Positions 61,569 to 64,000 of a DNA stretch of 64,000 nt are shown here, piece after piece (the first letter of the stretch is position 1; every line of letters begins with the position of its first letter). The notes under the pieces are model-generated. The model made no database searches. It had not been told where the DNA came from and saw nothing but the letters and a program-made list of their open reading frames with translations. The position numbers were made by a program, and so were the translations under genes. Source of the stretch: Cyanobacteria bacterium REEB417 (GTDB lineage: Bacteria; Cyanobacteriota; Cyanobacteriia; PCC-6307; Cyanobiaceae); NCBI GenBank assembly GCA_018970945.1, contig JAGWVJ010000004.1:1-64000 (forward strand). The letters are read 5' to 3'.

Positions 61569-62107
61569 GGTGGTGCTTTGCCTGATGTCCTGAGTTGTTG
61601 ATGGATCTGATTGAGTGTGGTGATTATTCTTGTACGTGTGCCGTCAGGCGATGTCGCTGCTGATGCAGGACCATTGTGTCAAGACCCTGTTGCTAAATTC
61701 TAGTTTGATTTTGATTCCGAATGCAAAGCCGAGTCAAGATTGGTGATTCCATTGGTGCTTAATTGGATCTCTTTGCGTTCTTGATTGTCTTGAGCGCTTG
61801 GGCTGTTGGCGTGCATGGTGCGGCGATGGCCTTTGCTGGTTTCAGGAATCCCCCAGTGCTCCTGCGGGTGTTGTCATCCTGCATCGCACGCGCCAGTTCT
61901 GCCCTGGGTGGATCAGCTGGCACAGAGCGTGGATGATTCTGGTGTTGCCGCGCCCCCGCAGAAAGCCCCAAACAGGGACCTGGCTGTCTTCAGTCGGTTG
62001 CAGAGCTCCCGATCGGACCTCGTCCTGGAGCAACCTTTGGCATGACCGCTGTGTTCCATGGCAGTGCCCTGCCCTTCGGGTCAGCCACTAGCCTGGCTTG
62101 AAGCCTG
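61569..62107. other. 539-bp gap without a supported gene
   Basis: The first 230 bp continue the low-GC composition of the island (runs such as GTTGCTAAATTCTAGTTTG); from about 61800 the GC rises to the chromosomal level. Short ORFs on both strands (60-97 codons) do not resemble any known protein. The region probably holds the promoter of the island operon and, at the right, of the nucleotidyltransferase gene. A decayed gene fragment is possible but not shown. Confidence 0.5.
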
Positions 62108-63400
62108 ATGGCCTCGCCGTTGTTGCCCACGCTGCTGCCAGGCGTGCCAGCTGAATTGCCTGGTCTGTTGCGATCTGCAGCAGGACCCCGGCGCCTGGCG
62201 CTCGTGGGTGGAGCAGTGCGGGACCTGTTGTTGCATCGGGTTCACAACGATCCCTGGCGCGGCCTTCCTGATCTCGATCTTGTGCTTGAGGGCTCGGCGG
62301 CGGCCATGGTTCAGCGCCTGCCGGGAGTCGTGGCAGCCCGGGAGCACAGCGCCTACGGCACTGTTGAGCTGGAGCTGCAGGTCGGCGGGGTGGCCGTGCT
62401 GCTTGACGTGGCCACCGCCCGGCGCGAGCGCTACCCCGAGCTTGGTGAGAACCCTGTCGTGGCTTTCGGTGCGCTGGAGGACGACCTGGCGCGGCGCGAC
62501 TTCACCATCAATGCCATGGCGCTGCTGCTCACACCGGCCAGCAGTGGACCCGCTGTTCTCTTGGATCCCCATGGCGGTCAGCAGGATCTGCAACGCCGGC
62601 AGTTGCGCCTGTTGCACCCCGGCAGCGTGGCCGATGATCCGACCCGCCTGGTGCGGGGGGCTCGCTACGCCGCGCGGCTCGGGTTCGAGCTTGCACCCGA
62701 GGCCCTGTTGCAGGTGCGGGCCACCCTGGCGGCATGGCCCTGGCGTTGGCAGCCCGGTGACCCACCGCATCAGGCTCCGTCGGCACTGGGCACCCGCCTG
62801 CGCATGGAGTTTGAGTTGTTGCTGGAGCGCGAACCATGGCCCCAGGCTTTGGCCGCATTGCGGCGCTGGGGTGCCCTGCAACTGCTCGATGCAGCGTTGC
62901 AGCAGGAGCCTGAGCAGGTGCTGCAGCGGCGTCTGCGCCGGGCTGCGCGGCTGGGTCTGCCCCTGCTGACAGCCCTGCTGACTGGCGCGGCTGATCCCCT
63001 TGCCCTGGCTGAACGCCTGCAACTGCCGCATCGCCAGCACAAACTGCTGGTTCAGTGGCTTGCCCTGCGCCACCGATGGCAAACGGGTGTTCAGGTCGGC
63101 GAACACAGCGCTTCCAGCTCTCCCCTGAGTTGGGGTGCCGGGCGCTGGAGCGATTGGCTCGAAGCTCCGGGCCACTCCGCGGATGCGGTGGCCCTGGAGC
63201 TGGCGGCCGGGGGCCGTGCATCCGTACCAGCGGACCTGCCGCGCCGCCCGTTGCTGCGCTGGTGGTGGCGGTGGCGCCACATCCAGGCTCCATTGAGCGC
63301 CAAGGCGCTGATGGCGGCCGAGGGCCTGCACCCAGGTCCGGCGTTGGGGCAACGCCTGCGTCAGCTCCGTTTCGAGCGGCTGGCTGGCGAGCGTTGCTGA
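62108..63400 (+). CDS. cca: CCA tRNA nucleotidyltransferase / poly(A) polymerase family protein
   Basis: A 430-residue class II nucleotidyltransferase that builds or repairs the tRNA 3' CCA end. The head domain has LVGGAVRDLLL, the metal site DLDLVLEG and LEDDLARRDFTINAMAL. The neck region has DDPTRLVRGARYAARLGFELAP, which resembles the base-selecting EDxxR motif (here DDPTR). The C-terminal body is helical. Some cyanobacteria split CC- and A-addition between two paralogues, so full CCA activity is not certain. It follows the low-GC island. Confidence 0.85.
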   Translation: MASPLLPTLLPGVPAELPGLLRSAAGPRRLALVGGAVRDLLLHRVHNDPWRGLPDLDLVLEGSAAAMVQRLPGVVAAREHSAYGTVELELQVGGVAVLLDVATARRERYPELGENPVVAFGALEDDLARRDFTINAMALLLTPASSGPAVLLDPHGGQQDLQRRQLRLLHPGSVADDPTRLVRGARYAARLGFELAPEALLQVRATLAAWPWRWQPGDPPHQAPSALGTRLRMEFELLLEREPWPQALAALRRWGALQLLDAALQQEPEQVLQRRLRRAARLGLPLLTALLTGAADPLALAERLQLPHRQHKLLVQWLALRHRWQTGVQVGEHSASSSPLSWGAGRWSDWLEAPGHSADAVALELAAGGRASVPADLPRRPLLRWWWRWRHIQAPLSAKALMAAEGLHPGPALGQRLRQLRFERLAGERC

Positions 63401-63468
63401 GGCCATCCGCGCCGCTGCTCGCCAACCGCGGGTGTGGTTCGCACCAGAGCGGCTTCAGTGCTGAGGGC

Positions 63469-64000
63469 TCAGCTGAGCGGCTTCAGCACGCGGCCGATCA
63501 CTGCGGCCTGCTCGAACCCCTGTTGGTGCAGTGCCCTCAGGGCATCGGTTGCGTGTTGGGCGGGCAAGGCGGCCAGCAGAGGGCCGCAGGTCTGGGGATC
63601 GATCAGCAGCTGCAGCAGGTCTGCACTGGCCGGTTCACGCAGGGCAACGGGTCCGTCGAGCAGGGCCAGGGCGCGCCCATTGGCCGGGGCCAGGGTGCTG
63701 GCCTGGCCCGCCCCCAGCAGCTCAAGGGCGCCGGGTAGGGCGAGGGCGGCCAGGGCGCCGGTGTCGATCTGCAGGCGGGCTTCCGTGGCCGCGAGCATCT
63801 CGCCCAGGTGGCCGAGCAGTCCGAAGCCGGTGATGTCGGTGCAGGCCCTGCAGCCGTGGGCGGCCAGCAGTGCCACCAGCGGCGCCTGGCTCTGCTCCAT
63901 CACGGCCAGTGCCCCGTCAATCCAGGTGGCCTGCGCCGCACCGGCCATGGCCGCCGCAAACAACACCCCGGTGCCGATCGGTCGCACCAGGATCAGGGCA
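63469..64000 (-). CDS. selD: Selenide, water dikinase (SelD), C-terminal part, cut by window end
   Basis: About 177 residues of the C-terminal half remain and the 5' end lies beyond the window. Typical SelD motifs are ILVRPIGTGVLFAAAMAG, GCRACTDITGFGLLGHLGEML and LIDPQTCGPLLAALP. The enzyme makes selenophosphate for selenouridine tRNA or selenocysteine. In cyanobacteria it is often fused behind an FAD-dependent NADH-dehydrogenase-like domain, which could not be checked here. The track's methionine at 63987 is an internal GTG. Confidence 0.88.
   Translation of the reverse strand, partial: ALILVRPIGTGVLFAAAMAGAAQATWIDGALAVMEQSQAPLVALLAAHGCRACTDITGFGLLGHLGEMLAATEARLQIDTGALAALALPGALELLGAGQASTLAPANGRALALLDGPVALREPASADLLQLLIDPQTCGPLLAALPAQHATDALRALHQQGFEQAAVIGRVLKPLS

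Overview
The window is chromosomal DNA of a high-GC unicellular cyanobacterium of the Synechococcus/Cyanobium (alpha-cyanobacterial) type. The evidence is the photosystem I subunit gene psaC, a photosynthetic heme oxygenase, the NDH-1 subunit gene ndhS, a Ycf27/RpaB-like response regulator, glycolate dehydrogenase subunits glcE and glcF, phosphoketolase, a cyanobacterial ergothioneine cluster with its two accessory small genes, and HIP1 octamers (GCGATCGC) at several places. Genes are packed tightly, often with 1-4 nt start/stop overlaps, and most long antisense ORFs in the track are GC-driven shadows.

Layout. 1-8.6 kb: end of a sigma-70 factor, a Zn-type CDF exporter overlapping a GDT1-family cation exporter, a P-type ATPase homologue whose catalytic motifs are all lost, mutY, a PfkB sugar kinase, tsaE and ahcY. 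8.6-15.7 kb: ssb divergent from mreB-mreC-mreD plus a solute-binding lipoprotein, then an OmpR-type regulator, lysS and a small unknown gene. 15.7-21.6 kb: egtB-egtD with two hercynine-associated small genes, divergent from a cysteine synthase and a membrane kinase-like protein. 21.6-27.9 kb: smpB, a five-gene overlapping chain (ruvB, TPR protein, M20 amidohydrolase, DUF3188, HEAT protein), then a TPP riboswitch and thiC. 27.9-37.0 kb: tkt, fabF, acpP, psaC, glmS, manC, rimM, ndhS, rnc. 37.0-37.6 kb: rnpB (minus) and tRNA-Arg(CCT) (plus). 37.6-46.6 kb: a PPK2-family kinase, two unknown genes, glgP, phosphoketolase, a CPA2 antiporter and a membrane methyltransferase. 46.6-54.9 kb: alpha/beta hydrolase, glcE, a DUF1537 sugar-acid kinase, an APC permease, glcF, icd and an unknown gene. 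55.1-64 kb: heme oxygenase, a glycosyltransferase, a UvrD/PcrA helicase, a low-GC island with two polysaccharide genes, a CCA-type nucleotidyltransferase and the C-terminal part of selD.

How the genes work together. Carbon metabolism dominates: transketolase, phosphoketolase, glycogen phosphorylase, glycolate oxidation and isocitrate dehydrogenase cover photosynthate storage, dark breakdown and photorespiration. A sulfur/one-carbon theme runs through ahcY, cysteine synthase and ergothioneine synthesis. Envelope and surface functions include MreBCD, GlmS, ManC and the glycosyltransferases. RNA and DNA maintenance includes RNase III, RNase P RNA, RimM, SmpB, TsaE, LysRS, RuvB, MutY, SSB and UvrD/PcrA.

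The points most worth a second look are the catalytically dead P-type ATPase, short tandem-repeat arrays sitting exactly on gene stop codons (13 bp x 4 and 15 bp x 4), a low-GC glycosylation island beside one of these arrays, a kinase-like receptor lacking the usual ATP-binding lysine, an orphan sugar-type binding lipoprotein in the mre operon, and an isolated four-carbon acid sugar kinase set between glcE and glcF. No rRNA operon, IS element, prophage or CRISPR array was recognised.
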